Part shown: one piece after another, positions 1 to 7,480 of the stretch
How positions within the stretch are numbered: position 1 is the stretch's first letter
Layout of the letters: the number at the start of each line of letters is the position of its first letter
DNA from: Ureibacillus aquaedulcis
GTDB lineage: Bacteria; Bacillota; Bacilli; Bacillales_A; Planococcaceae
Length of the DNA: 64,000 nucleotides
NCBI RefSeq assembly: GCF_030418165.1
Contig: NZ_JAUHTQ010000015.1
Coordinates: 33,920-97,919 of the forward strand
Direction: 5' to 3'
Translations under genes and position numbers: made by a program
The notes under the pieces: model-generated
What the model saw: only the letters and a program-made list of their open reading frames with translations
Told to the model about the DNA's origin: nothing
Databases searched by the model: none

Positions 1-580
1 TACGCGGCCCTAAATCACGGGCTGGATTAATGGCATATCCTGTCGTACCCCCAAATGCCATACCGATTGCCACGATTAGTAGCCCCACCGCAATTGGATT
101 CAGACCTTCTGTAAACTCACCTGCTCCAATAAATTGAAGACCAAGCAACAATACAAATGTTCCGATAAACTCACTCAGAAGATTGGAAAAAGAATGCGGG
201 ATTGCTGGTCCCGTTGAAAAAACCCCCAATTTCGCACCGGGATCGTTCGTTGCTTTCCAATGCGGTAAATATTGAAGAAATATAATACAAGCTCCAATAA
301 ATGCCCCGATTAATTGTCCCAGGATATATAAAGGGACATCACTCCATGCAAAATCTTCAGTCCATGCCAATGCAACCGTTACTGCTGGATTTAAATGCGC
401 ACCACTAATGTTTCCTACCGCAAAAATCCCTAATGTAACACCTAGCCCCCATGCAAGAGTAATAACAACCCAACCCGCATCTTTTGCATATGATTTCGTT
501 AAATTTGCTCCCGCACATACCCCGGCACCAAACAAAATCAAAATCATCGTTCCCAACACTTCTCCCCAAAATGGCGACAT
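1..580 (-). CDS. glpF: Glycerol uptake facilitator (aquaglyceroporin), 3' end cut by window
   Basis: MIP-family membrane channel passing glycerol by facilitated diffusion. The visible 193 residues start at an ATG preceded by an AAAAGGAG ribosome site. Both NPA half-helix motifs are present: HLNPAVT in the first half and NPARDLGPR in the second. The Asp after the second NPA is typical of glycerol facilitators rather than water-only aquaporins. Five hydrophobic segments can be seen and the sixth lies off the window. A cre box and a leader terminator lie upstream, which suits a glycerol gene under CcpA and GlpP-type antitermination. A glycerol kinase gene would be expected just beyond the left edge. 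Confidence 0.9.
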   Translation of the reverse strand, partial: MSPFWGEVLGTMILILFGAGVCAGANLTKSYAKDAGWVVITLAWGLGVTLGIFAVGNISGAHLNPAVTVALAWTEDFAWSDVPLYILGQLIGAFIGACIIFLQYLPHWKATNDPGAKLGVFSTGPAIPHSFSNLLSEFIGTFVLLLGLQFIGAGEFTEGLNPIAVGLLIVAIGMAFGGTTGYAINPARDLGPR

Positions 581-608
581 ACCAACATCTCCTTTTGTTT
601 AAATTTTT

Positions 609-664
609 AAAAAGAAACACTAGCTTATTAAAGAGATTTATAAGGACAATAAGTGTTTCTTTTT
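609..664 (-). terminator. Leader inverted repeat before glpF, candidate GlpP-controlled terminator
   Basis: On the minus strand the arms AAGAAACACTTATT and AATAAGCTAGTGTTTC pair, with one small bulge, around an 18-base loop, and a T run follows. This is an intrinsic terminator lying inside the leader, about 30 bases before the glpF start. In Bacillus subtilis glpF and glpD leaders have such a terminator that GlpP with glycerol-3-phosphate overrides; using the same control here is inference. Confidence 0.6.
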
Positions 665-687
665 ATGTACCCAACAATTCGCTTGAG

Positions 688-701
688 TGGAAGCGTTACC
701 A
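688..701. promoter_or_regulatory. cre site (CcpA operator) upstream of glpF
   Basis: TGGAAGCGTTACCA fits the catabolite-responsive element consensus TGNAANCGNWNNCW throughout. It lies 108 bases upstream of the glpF start, as expected for glucose repression of glycerol uptake. Confidence 0.7.
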
Positions 702-884
702 TTTTCTCTAATAATTACGCTGCAGAAATTTTAATTATTCGTAAAGAAAAAAATAAAATATACAAGTATCTTAATCTTTAAATATAATTTTACTAAATTT
801 CCAGCAAATTTCACCAAATTCCTCCCATATTCCCCTCCCTTCTTGCTTCTTTTTGTTAAATCTACAAACGGCAGCGAATTTTAA

Positions 885-913
885 TTGATACCCTTACCAT
901 TATTGTGTATAAT
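885..913 (+). promoter_or_regulatory. Sigma-A promoter of the polyamine pair
   Basis: TTGATA and TATAAT are separated by exactly 17 bases and lie about 45 bases before the TTG start of the next gene. Confidence 0.7.
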
Positions 914-955
914 CGTTTTGTTTTAATAAATTAAATATTTGGGGGTTATAAAGAA

Positions 956-2182
956 TTGGGTAAAGCATTGATTATTGGTGCTGGCGGTGTTGCCAGTGTT
1001 GTGGTGCACAAATGTGTACAAAATTCAGAAGTATTCGAAGAGATTATGATCGCGAGTCGAACAAAATCAAAGTGCGATGCTTTAAAAGAAAAATTAGACG
1101 GTGGAAAAACGATTATCCATACTGCGCAAGTTGATGCGGATAATACTGACGAGCTAATTGAATTAATCAATGGATTTAAACCAGATGTGGTAATTAATGT
1201 AGCTTTACCATATCAAGACTTAACAATTATGGATGCATGTTTAGCTACAGGTGTGCATTACGTTGATACAGCTAACTATGAGCCACCTGAAACAGCTAAG
1301 TTTGAATATAAATGGCAATGGGCTTACAAAGAGAAGTTCGAAAAAGCAGGCTTGACTGCACTTTTAGGTAGCGGTTTTGACCCAGGTGTAACAGGCGTAT
1401 TCTCTGCATATGCATTAAAACATTATTTCGATGAAATTCATTACATCGATATATTAGATGCTAATGCCGGCGATCACGGATATCCTTTCGCTACAAACTT
1501 CAACCCGGAAATCAACATCCGCGAGATTACAGCAAACGGACGTTACTGGAAAGAAGGCGAGTGGGTAGAAACTGCACCACTTGAACATAAAGAAGTTTAT
1601 AACTTCCCGGAGATTGGACCTAAAGATATGTACCTTCTATACCATGAAGAATTAGAATCTTTAGCGAAAAACATCACTGGAATCAAGCAAATTCGTTTCT
1701 GGATGACATTCTCCCAAAAATATATCACTCACTTAAATGTTTTGGAAAATGTGGGTATGACTTCAATTGAACCAATTGAATTTGAAGGCAAAATGATTCA
1801 ACCACTTCAATTCTTAAAAGCTGTCCTACCTGATCCAGCTTCACTTGGACCACGTACAAAAGGTAAAACAAATATCGGGATCATCGCTCGAGGTATTAAA
1901 GATGGTGAAGAGAAAACTTACTACGTTTATAACGTTTGTGACCATGAAGAGTGCTACCGCGAAGTAGGTTCACAAGCAATTTCATACACAACTGGTGTTC
2001 CAGCCATGATCGGTGCAATGCTAGTTATGAATGGTACATGGCAAAAACCAGGTGTATATAATGTAGAAGAGTTCGATCCAGATCCATTCATGGAAGCTTT
2101 AAACAAATGGGGTCTTCCATGGCAAGAAAGCTTTAATCCTGAACTGATCGATCTTAACTTTGACGAAAAAGAGGCAAAGTAA
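956..2182 (+). CDS. Carboxynorspermidine/carboxyspermidine dehydrogenase (saccharopine dehydrogenase family)
   Basis: NADPH-dependent enzyme that condenses aspartate semialdehyde with diaminopropane or putrescine and reduces the Schiff base to carboxynorspermidine or carboxyspermidine. The 408-residue product has an N-terminal Rossmann nucleotide motif (GAGGVASVV, about residues 8-16) and length typical of CASDH proteins. Translation probably begins at a TTG, nine bases after a GGGGG ribosome site. The stop codon directly abuts the ATG of nspC, so the two genes form a tight operon that covers both steps of the aspartate-semialdehyde polyamine route. Which polyamine is made depends on the diamine supplied and cannot be read from sequence. 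Confidence 0.88.
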   Translation: MGKALIIGAGGVASVVVHKCVQNSEVFEEIMIASRTKSKCDALKEKLDGGKTIIHTAQVDADNTDELIELINGFKPDVVINVALPYQDLTIMDACLATGVHYVDTANYEPPETAKFEYKWQWAYKEKFEKAGLTALLGSGFDPGVTGVFSAYALKHYFDEIHYIDILDANAGDHGYPFATNFNPEINIREITANGRYWKEGEWVETAPLEHKEVYNFPEIGPKDMYLLYHEELESLAKNITGIKQIRFWMTFSQKYITHLNVLENVGMTSIEPIEFEGKMIQPLQFLKAVLPDPASLGPRTKGKTNIGIIARGIKDGEEKTYYVYNVCDHEECYREVGSQAISYTTGVPAMIGAMLVMNGTWQKPGVYNVEEFDPDPFMEALNKWGLPWQESFNPELIDLNFDEKEAK

Positions 2183-3325
2183 ATGAAAGCTATCGATTGG
2201 AAAGCAGCGCCGTCTCCTAGTTATGTAGTGGATGAGCGTTTGCTATTACGTAATTTTGAAATCTTGAAATCTGTTCAAGATCGTACAGGCTGTGATATTC
2301 TGCTTGCGCTGAAAGGGTTCTCGATGTTTTCAACTTTCCCTATGGCACGCAATTACTTAAAAGGGATTACTTCAAGTTCTCTATTTGAAGCTCGCCTTGG
2401 ATATGAGGAATTCGGTAAAGAGGTTCACGCATATGCCCCGGCATACGCAGAACATGAAATTGATGAGTATTTAAAATATGTGGATCATATTGTGTTCAAC
2501 TCTTTTGACCAATTACACAAGTACAAAGAAAAAGTACAAAGTGTCGAAGGAAAACATGTATCCATCGGGTTGCGAGTAAACCCTGGTTATTCAGAAGTGG
2601 AAACACCTTTATATGACCCATGCTACATCAATTCACGATTAGGAATTCCTGTGGATTCATTCCGTCCGGATGAGCTTGAAGGTGTGGAAGGAATCCATTT
2701 CCATGCTATGTGCGAACAAGGTTCTGATGTATTAGAACGTATTTTGGTTCACTTTGAAGAAAAGTACGGTGAGTACTTGCATCAAATGAAATGGGTAAAC
2801 TTCGGTGGTGGCCACCATATTACTCGTGAAGATTACGATGTAGAAAAACTTGTTACGCTAATCAACTACATGCAGGACAAGTACGATGTAAAAGTTATTC
2901 TAGAGCCAGGTGAAGCAATCGCTTTAAACACTGGTTACCTAGTGACAACTGTACTCGATATTGTTCAGAATGGTATGGAAATTGCAATTCTGGATACATC
3001 TGCGACATGTCATATGCCAGACGTATTGGAAATGCCATATCGTCCACACATTATCGGTGCTAGTACACCAAATGACAAGCCTTATACATACCGCTTAGGT
3101 GGTATGACGTGTTTAGCTGGAGATGTAATCGGCGACTACTCATTCGACGAACCTCTAAAAGCTGGGGACAAAATTGTATTTACGGATATGGCGCACTACA
3201 CAATGGTAAAGACCCACATGTTCAACGGTGTCAACCTGCCAAGCATCTGTCTATACAATGAAGAAGAAGGCGTAAAAGTCATTCGCCAATTCGGCTACGA
3301 AGACTATCGAAACAGATTGTCCTAA
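2183..3325 (+). CDS. nspC: Carboxynorspermidine decarboxylase
   Basis: PLP-dependent decarboxylase of the alanine-racemase fold (group IV) that removes the carboxyl group from carboxynorspermidine or carboxyspermidine to give norspermidine or spermidine. The PLP lysine is expected in LLALKGFS (Lys44); EPGEA and the conserved C-terminal CLAGD segment, which supplies a cysteine near the active site in this fold, are present. At 380 residues it is full length. The ATG follows immediately on the stop of the dehydrogenase gene, so translational coupling is likely. Confidence 0.9.
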   Translation: MKAIDWKAAPSPSYVVDERLLLRNFEILKSVQDRTGCDILLALKGFSMFSTFPMARNYLKGITSSSLFEARLGYEEFGKEVHAYAPAYAEHEIDEYLKYVDHIVFNSFDQLHKYKEKVQSVEGKHVSIGLRVNPGYSEVETPLYDPCYINSRLGIPVDSFRPDELEGVEGIHFHAMCEQGSDVLERILVHFEEKYGEYLHQMKWVNFGGGHHITREDYDVEKLVTLINYMQDKYDVKVILEPGEAIALNTGYLVTTVLDIVQNGMEIAILDTSATCHMPDVLEMPYRPHIIGASTPNDKPYTYRLGGMTCLAGDVIGDYSFDEPLKAGDKIVFTDMAHYTMVKTHMFNGVNLPSICLYNEEEGVKVIRQFGYEDYRNRLS

Positions 3326-3333
3326 TTGCGTGG

Positions 3334-3344
3334 GTGCCAGGCAC
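3334..3344. repeat. REP-like palindrome GTGCC-A-GGCAC
   Basis: A perfect short palindrome, preceded by TGG, begins a stretch (3334-3536) that is richer in G+C than its surroundings. From memory, similar GTGCC/GGCAC palindromes recur between genes in Bacillales; only this copy was noticed in the window. The following reading frame (about 70 codons, to 3550) resembles nothing I recognise and runs into the terminator, so I treat it as decayed or non-coding DNA. Confidence 0.4.
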
Positions 3345-3540
3345 ACATACAAATCAGGAACAACTCTGACAGTTGCGTTTACAGAATTTTATGGATTATA
3401 ATTTGGAAGTCGGATACCCAGACTGACTTGAAAACGCTTGTCAGACAGTTTTACTCTGCATCGAAAGCTCTGCGACAGATGCAAAGGCGGGAAGCGCAAG
3501 AGGCGACCAACGAAGTATGCGAGCGTTTGTCAACAATCAA

Positions 3541-3577
3541 AAAGAGGTAGGGACATGTTAATCCCTACCTCTTTTTT
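3541..3577. terminator. Bidirectional intrinsic terminator
   Basis: AAAGAGGTAGGGA pairs with TCCCTACCTCTTT around an 8-base loop, with A and T runs outside. It sits between the convergent nspC and MFS genes and overlaps the MFS stop codon. Confidence 0.85.
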
Positions 3578-4754
3578 AGTTGAACGCTGGTTTTTCTTTT
3601 TTGCCGAATAGAAGAACGATGAAATAAATGATAAATAGCATTATCGAAATAAACAACAAGAAGCTTACAGTGTCTACTAATTGTAAGTAAAGCCCTCCAA
3701 TGAACGGACCAGTTAAACTTCCAAGACTAAAGAAGATTCCACAAAGCAGGTTTCCTGTAGGCAATAATTCTTTCGGCGTTAAATCCGCCATATATGTAAT
3801 CCCAAGGGAAAACAGCGATCCCAGGAACATTCCAGACACCAAGAAAGTACACATTACCAATATTTCGGAATGCTCCAATTGACTTCCAAGAGCGAATAAT
3901 ATTGCACCACTTAAAATGCCGATTAATATTACTTTCCTTCTGCCAATTTTATCGCCGATTACTCCGATTGGAATCTGGGTTATAATAGCACCTATCGAAA
4001 AAGCAGCGAGAATAACCGAAACCATCGATACATCAAACTCCTTGCGAAGGGCATATACCGGAAACAAAGCATTTAATGATGTCTCCAGCACGCCATAAAC
4101 AAATGGCGGCAAGAAGGCTACCCATGCATACTTAAAGGATAACTTATAGCGTCTGAAAGTATTATTTTCCGTACTATCCCCTTTCAACACTTCCGGCTTT
4201 TCATTTTGAATAAAGAATACAAACGACCAAGCAATTAAACAAAGAACTGAAGATACGATAAACGGCAATGTTTCCGAAATCTTGACCAAATTTACCATCA
4301 ATGGTCCCACAGCAAAACCTACGCCAAATGACAGTCCATAAATGGACATGCTTTTACCTAAGTTTCCTTCCGTTGCAGAAGTTGTTAACCATGTTTGAGT
4401 GGCAAAATGGAGACAGTGATCCCCAATCCCTATAAGCAAACGCAGTATAAACCAAAACATGACATTTTGCCAAAAAGGGAACAATAAAAGTGAAATAAAA
4501 ACAATCGCTCCTCCAACTATAATGATCGGTTTATAGCCGAATCTCCTTAAAGGTTGTTCAATAAATGGTGAAATCAATAATGTACCTATGTATAATCCCG
4601 TCGCATTTAGACCATTCAGTGTAGACGAAACCCCGTCATTTTCAAAAATAACCGATATAAGGGGCAATAACATCCCTTGCGAAAATCCTGAAATTGAAAC
4701 AATGATGATTAATGTCCAAAATCTTCTTTTTTCATAATTATTCGTTGCTATCAT
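3576..4754 (-). CDS. MFS transporter, drug-efflux-like
   Basis: A 392-residue integral membrane protein with about twelve hydrophobic segments and the MFS loop 2-3-type motif GDKIGRRKVIL at the start of its second half (around residue 265). The family moves small molecules against proton gradients. The N-terminal half with ISPFIEQPLRRFG matches the DHA1-type drug exporter layout, but no substrate can be inferred. It is transcribed alone, convergent with nspC. The ATG follows a GGAGG ribosome site. Confidence 0.8.
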   Translation of the reverse strand: MIATNNYEKRRFWTLIIIVSISGFSQGMLLPLISVIFENDGVSSTLNGLNATGLYIGTLLISPFIEQPLRRFGYKPIIIVGGAIVFISLLLFPFWQNVMFWFILRLLIGIGDHCLHFATQTWLTTSATEGNLGKSMSIYGLSFGVGFAVGPLMVNLVKISETLPFIVSSVLCLIAWSFVFFIQNEKPEVLKGDSTENNTFRRYKLSFKYAWVAFLPPFVYGVLETSLNALFPVYALRKEFDVSMVSVILAAFSIGAIITQIPIGVIGDKIGRRKVILIGILSGAILFALGSQLEHSEILVMCTFLVSGMFLGSLFSLGITYMADLTPKELLPTGNLLCGIFFSLGSLTGPFIGGLYLQLVDTVSFLLFISIMLFIIYFIVLLFGKKEKPAFN

Positions 4755-4922
4755 GTATGTCCTCCAACTTAAAACACTTCGAATACCGTATTATGTTATC
4801 ATAATAATTTGAAAATAGCTCCAATATTTTGCAAAGAAAACTTGGCTTAGCGAAATGCCCTCTAGCGATTGGACTTAGTTGCATTTATGCTGAAATGAGA
4901 GTTTGAACTTTCTTTTTTCAAA

Positions 4923-4967
4923 TGTAAAAACCCCAGCATCTCAACCATTGTTGGACGCCAGGGTTTA
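4923..4967 (-). terminator. Intrinsic terminator of a short transcription unit
   Basis: On the minus strand AACCCTGGC and GCTGGGGTT arms enclose an inner CAAC/GTTG hairpin and are followed by TTTTT. It closes the candidate small unit at 4965-5137. Confidence 0.6.
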
Positions 4968-5002
4968 CAGTTCGATTTCCTCCATATTTGCTTGCATAAA
5001 CA

Positions 5003-5074
5003 TTATAACGGCTTTTCATGATAGCCGAAAACTTGTTTAAACTCCCTCCTTCTTTTTTGTAGAGTGAGCATCAT
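5003..5074 (-). CDS. Candidate small ORF (23 codons) with an overlapping 12-codon ORF
   Basis: An ATGATG start lies 12 bases after an AAGGGGG ribosome site (5087-5093) and encodes a strongly basic peptide containing LQKRRREFKQVFGYHE. Its stop overlaps the ATG of a second, 12-codon acidic ORF (4965-5003) in a TAATG arrangement. The pair sits between a good sigma-A-like promoter and an intrinsic terminator, so a self-contained short transcript is likely. Whether it encodes peptides or is a regulatory RNA is open; I do not recognise the sequence. Confidence 0.35.
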   Translation of the reverse strand: MMLTLQKRRREFKQVFGYHEKPL

Positions 5075-5108
5075 TTTTTCGACCATCCCCCTTCGATTTG
5101 ATAGTTTT

Positions 5109-5137
5109 AATTTATCACATTGTTTTAATTTTGTAAA
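5109..5137 (-). promoter_or_regulatory. Promoter of the short unit at 4923-5086
   Basis: Minus-strand TTTACA and TAAATT hexamers are spaced by 17 bases, just upstream of the AAGGGGG ribosome site. Confidence 0.45.
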
Positions 5138-5201
5138 TATTCAGAATAGTGATTTTTACAAATGAACCGTTTGTCCTATCCACAACAATTTTTTATTTTA
5201 T

Positions 5202-5230
5202 TTGAACTCTCTTTATAAATCCGCTATGAT
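5202..5230 (+). promoter_or_regulatory. Sigma-A promoter of the SE1561-family gene
   Basis: TTGAAC and TATGAT are spaced by 17 bases, about 25 bases before the ATG, with AAAGAGGTGG as ribosome site between. Confidence 0.65.
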
Positions 5231-5254
5231 GGTCATGATGAAAGAGGTGGAATT

Positions 5255-5458
5255 ATGTCGAACTCTATTACAGATAAAAACAAACAAGTGAATTATTTAA
5301 AAGAACGTCTTCAAATTTTTGTTGAGGTATTGGATGCCATCGATCCGGAAACTGCGGATATTGAAGATATCGACAGACTGATTCAAATGCTTGATGATGT
5401 TGAAGATAAAATGGAGCAGTTCAATAACCGCAACGAATTTACAAAAGATGAGCAATAA
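5255..5458 (+). CDS. SE1561 family small protein
   Basis: A 67-residue acidic, probably helical cytosolic protein. The pattern of a basic N-terminal stretch followed by EVLDAIDPE and DIEDIDRLIQMLDDVE matches the SE1561 family, conserved in Bacillales and of unknown function. It has its own promoter and terminator, so it is monocistronic. The ATG follows AAAGAGGTGG at proper spacing. Confidence 0.75.
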   Translation: MSNSITDKNKQVNYLKERLQIFVEVLDAIDPETADIEDIDRLIQMLDDVEDKMEQFNNRNEFTKDEQ

Positions 5459-5495
5459 AAAAGAGATGTCACTAACTAGGTGGCATCTCTTTCTT
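5459..5495 (+). terminator. Intrinsic terminator
   Basis: AAAGAGATGTCAC pairs with GTGGCATCTCTTT (one G-T type pair) around a 7-base loop directly after the stop codon. Confidence 0.8.
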
Positions 5496-5617
5496 AATTA
5501 TTTCTGTCCCACTAAAAATTACGCCTATTTTGTCGTTAAATTTCTATGACTCTTTTTTTCATGAAATGAAAAAGGTATAATAATTGTGGAAATTAAAATA
5601 TTCTGGGGGGAATATCC

Positions 5618-7168
5618 ATGTCTCAAGTTGCAACTTCTTATCTACAGACACTAGAGAAAAGTCTTTATGACTTAGTCAGCGAAACTTCAACGAACTTGCC
5701 GAAAGATGTTCGTCGTGCGATTAAAAAAGCAAAGGATGCAGAAAACGCCGGTACTCGTGCAGCAATGAGCTTAGACACAATCGCAAATAATATCGTAATG
5801 GCAGAGGACAATGTATCACCAATCTGCCAAGATACTGGACTACCAACTTTTAAAGTAAAAACTCCTGTTGGCGTCAACCAACTGGAAATCAAAGCTGCCA
5901 TTAAAAATGCAGTTGTACAAGCAACACAAGATGCAAAATTACGTCCAAACTCGGTTGATTCATTGACTGGGAAAAACAGCGGGGATAACTTGGGTGATGG
6001 TCTTCCAGTTGTGAAATTTGAACAGTGGGAAAAAGATTACATCGAAGTAAAATTAATTCTTAAAGGCGGCGGCTGTGAAAACAAGAATATCCAATACAGC
6101 CTACCTTGTGAATTAGAAGGTCTTGGCCGTGCTGGTCGTGACTTGGATGGTATCCGTAAATGTATTTTACACTCTGTATGGCAATCACAAGGACAAGGCT
6201 GTTCTGCTGGATTCATCGGCGTAGGTATTGGTGGAGACCGCTCTTCAGGCTACGATCTAGCGAAAGAGCAATTATTCCGTCACGTTGATGACGTAAACCC
6301 AAATGAAGATTTAGCGAAACTGGAAGAGTACATCGTTGAGAAAGCGAATACATTTGGTATCGGTACAATGGGCTTCGGTGGTGAAGCAACTTTACTTGGC
6401 TGCAAAATTGGCGTTATGCACCGCATTCCGGCTTCATTCTACGTTTCTGTAGCGTATAACTGCTGGGCTTACCGTCGCATGGCGATCGATATCGATGCAA
6501 CTTCAGGTGAAATTACAAACTGGCATTACCAAGAAGGTGAAAAAATCACTTTCCGTGATGAGCCAAAAACAGAAGAACAATCAGAAAACAAAGTGGTTGA
6601 ATTGACTGCTCCTATCACAGAAGAACAAATTCGTGAACTAAAAGTTGGTGACGTTGTAAAAATCAATGGCCGTATGTATACTGGCCGTGACGCAATCCAC
6701 CATCACTTAATGAGCCACGATGCACCAGTAGATTTAAATGGACAAGTGATCTATCACTGTGGTCCTGTAATGGCAAAAGACGAAGAAGGCAACTGGACAG
6801 TAAAAGCTGCCGGGCCAACTACTTCTATTCGTGAGGAGCCGTATCAAGGCGACATCATGAAAAAATTCGGTATTCGCGCTGTAATCGGTAAAGGTGGTAT
6901 GGGTCCTAAAACTCTTGCTGCGCTGCAAGAACACGGTGGCGTTTACTTAAATGCAATCGGTGGAGCTGCCCAATACTATGCCGATTGCATCAAGAGTGTG
7001 GATGGCGTTGACTTGCAAGAGTTCGGTATTCCTGAAGCAATGTGGCATTTAAATGTTGAAGGCTTCACTGCAGTAGTAACAATGGACTCACATGGCAACT
7101 CTTTACACGCTGATGTTGAGAAATCATCATTAGAAAAACTTGCTCAATTTGCAGAACGAGTTTTCTAA
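5618..7168 (+). CDS. Fumarate hydratase, class I (iron-sulfur)
   Basis: Interconverts fumarate and L-malate in the TCA cycle using an oxygen-sensitive [4Fe-4S] cluster. The 516-residue chain is the single-polypeptide class I form: an alpha-type domain (about 1-285) with SPICQDTG and GQGCSAGFIG, whose cysteines are candidate cluster ligands, then a beta-type swivel domain (about 330-516) with the MGPKTL and AAQYYADC segments. The ATG is set by a TGGGGGGAA ribosome site and a TATAAT-like box lies at 5576. Bacillus subtilis uses the unrelated class II enzyme, so this lineage may rely on, or add, an iron-dependent one. Confidence 0.93.
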   Translation: MSQVATSYLQTLEKSLYDLVSETSTNLPKDVRRAIKKAKDAENAGTRAAMSLDTIANNIVMAEDNVSPICQDTGLPTFKVKTPVGVNQLEIKAAIKNAVVQATQDAKLRPNSVDSLTGKNSGDNLGDGLPVVKFEQWEKDYIEVKLILKGGGCENKNIQYSLPCELEGLGRAGRDLDGIRKCILHSVWQSQGQGCSAGFIGVGIGGDRSSGYDLAKEQLFRHVDDVNPNEDLAKLEEYIVEKANTFGIGTMGFGGEATLLGCKIGVMHRIPASFYVSVAYNCWAYRRMAIDIDATSGEITNWHYQEGEKITFRDEPKTEEQSENKVVELTAPITEEQIRELKVGDVVKINGRMYTGRDAIHHHLMSHDAPVDLNGQVIYHCGPVMAKDEEGNWTVKAAGPTTSIREEPYQGDIMKKFGIRAVIGKGGMGPKTLAALQEHGGVYLNAIGGAAQYYADCIKSVDGVDLQEFGIPEAMWHLNVEGFTAVVTMDSHGNSLHADVEKSSLEKLAQFAERVF

Positions 7169-7228
7169 ATAAAAAAGGCGGAAGGAGCTCATCCAGCTCC
7201 GACCATCCGTTAAACTAAATACAATTTT

Positions 7229-7266
7229 AACTTGCAGGGATCCTTGATTCTTGCAAGTTTTTTATT
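7229..7266 (+). terminator. Intrinsic terminator after the fumarase gene
   Basis: AACTTGCA pairs with TTGCAAGTT around a short loop, followed by a T run. Confidence 0.75.
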
Positions 7267-7361
7267 TCCCCAAATAAGTATTTATACCCTCCACTAAATA
7301 ACACTTTATTCACCTTTTACATAAAAGGAATAGATTCAATTTACAATTCACGCACCTTATA

Positions 7362-7376
7362 TTATAATCATTATAA
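7362..7376. promoter_or_regulatory. PerR box
   Basis: TTATAATCATTATAA is an exact match to the PerR box TTATAATNATTATAA. It lies 105 bases before the ATPase start, so peroxide or metal-dependent derepression of that gene is expected. Confidence 0.85.
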
Positions 7377-7452
7377 AATAATAATTAATATATATAAATT
7401 GTCCTGTAATTGAAAACCGTTATCACAACTTAATTCATTTCGATATCGATAG

Positions 7453-7467
7453 TGATATTCATTATCA
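7453..7467. promoter_or_regulatory. Fur-family operator overlapping the leader
   Basis: TGATATTCATTATCA matches the 7-1-7 Fur box TGATAATNATTATCA at 14 of 15 positions. It lies immediately before the AAAGGAGG ribosome site. It could bind Fur, or PerR at lower affinity. Confidence 0.65.
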
Positions 7468-7480
7468 AAAGGAGGCTTAT

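Noticed and set aside
3326..3550. A 74-residue protein after nspC
   Set aside because: No acceptable ribosome site, no family resemblance, and the frame runs into the terminator stem.
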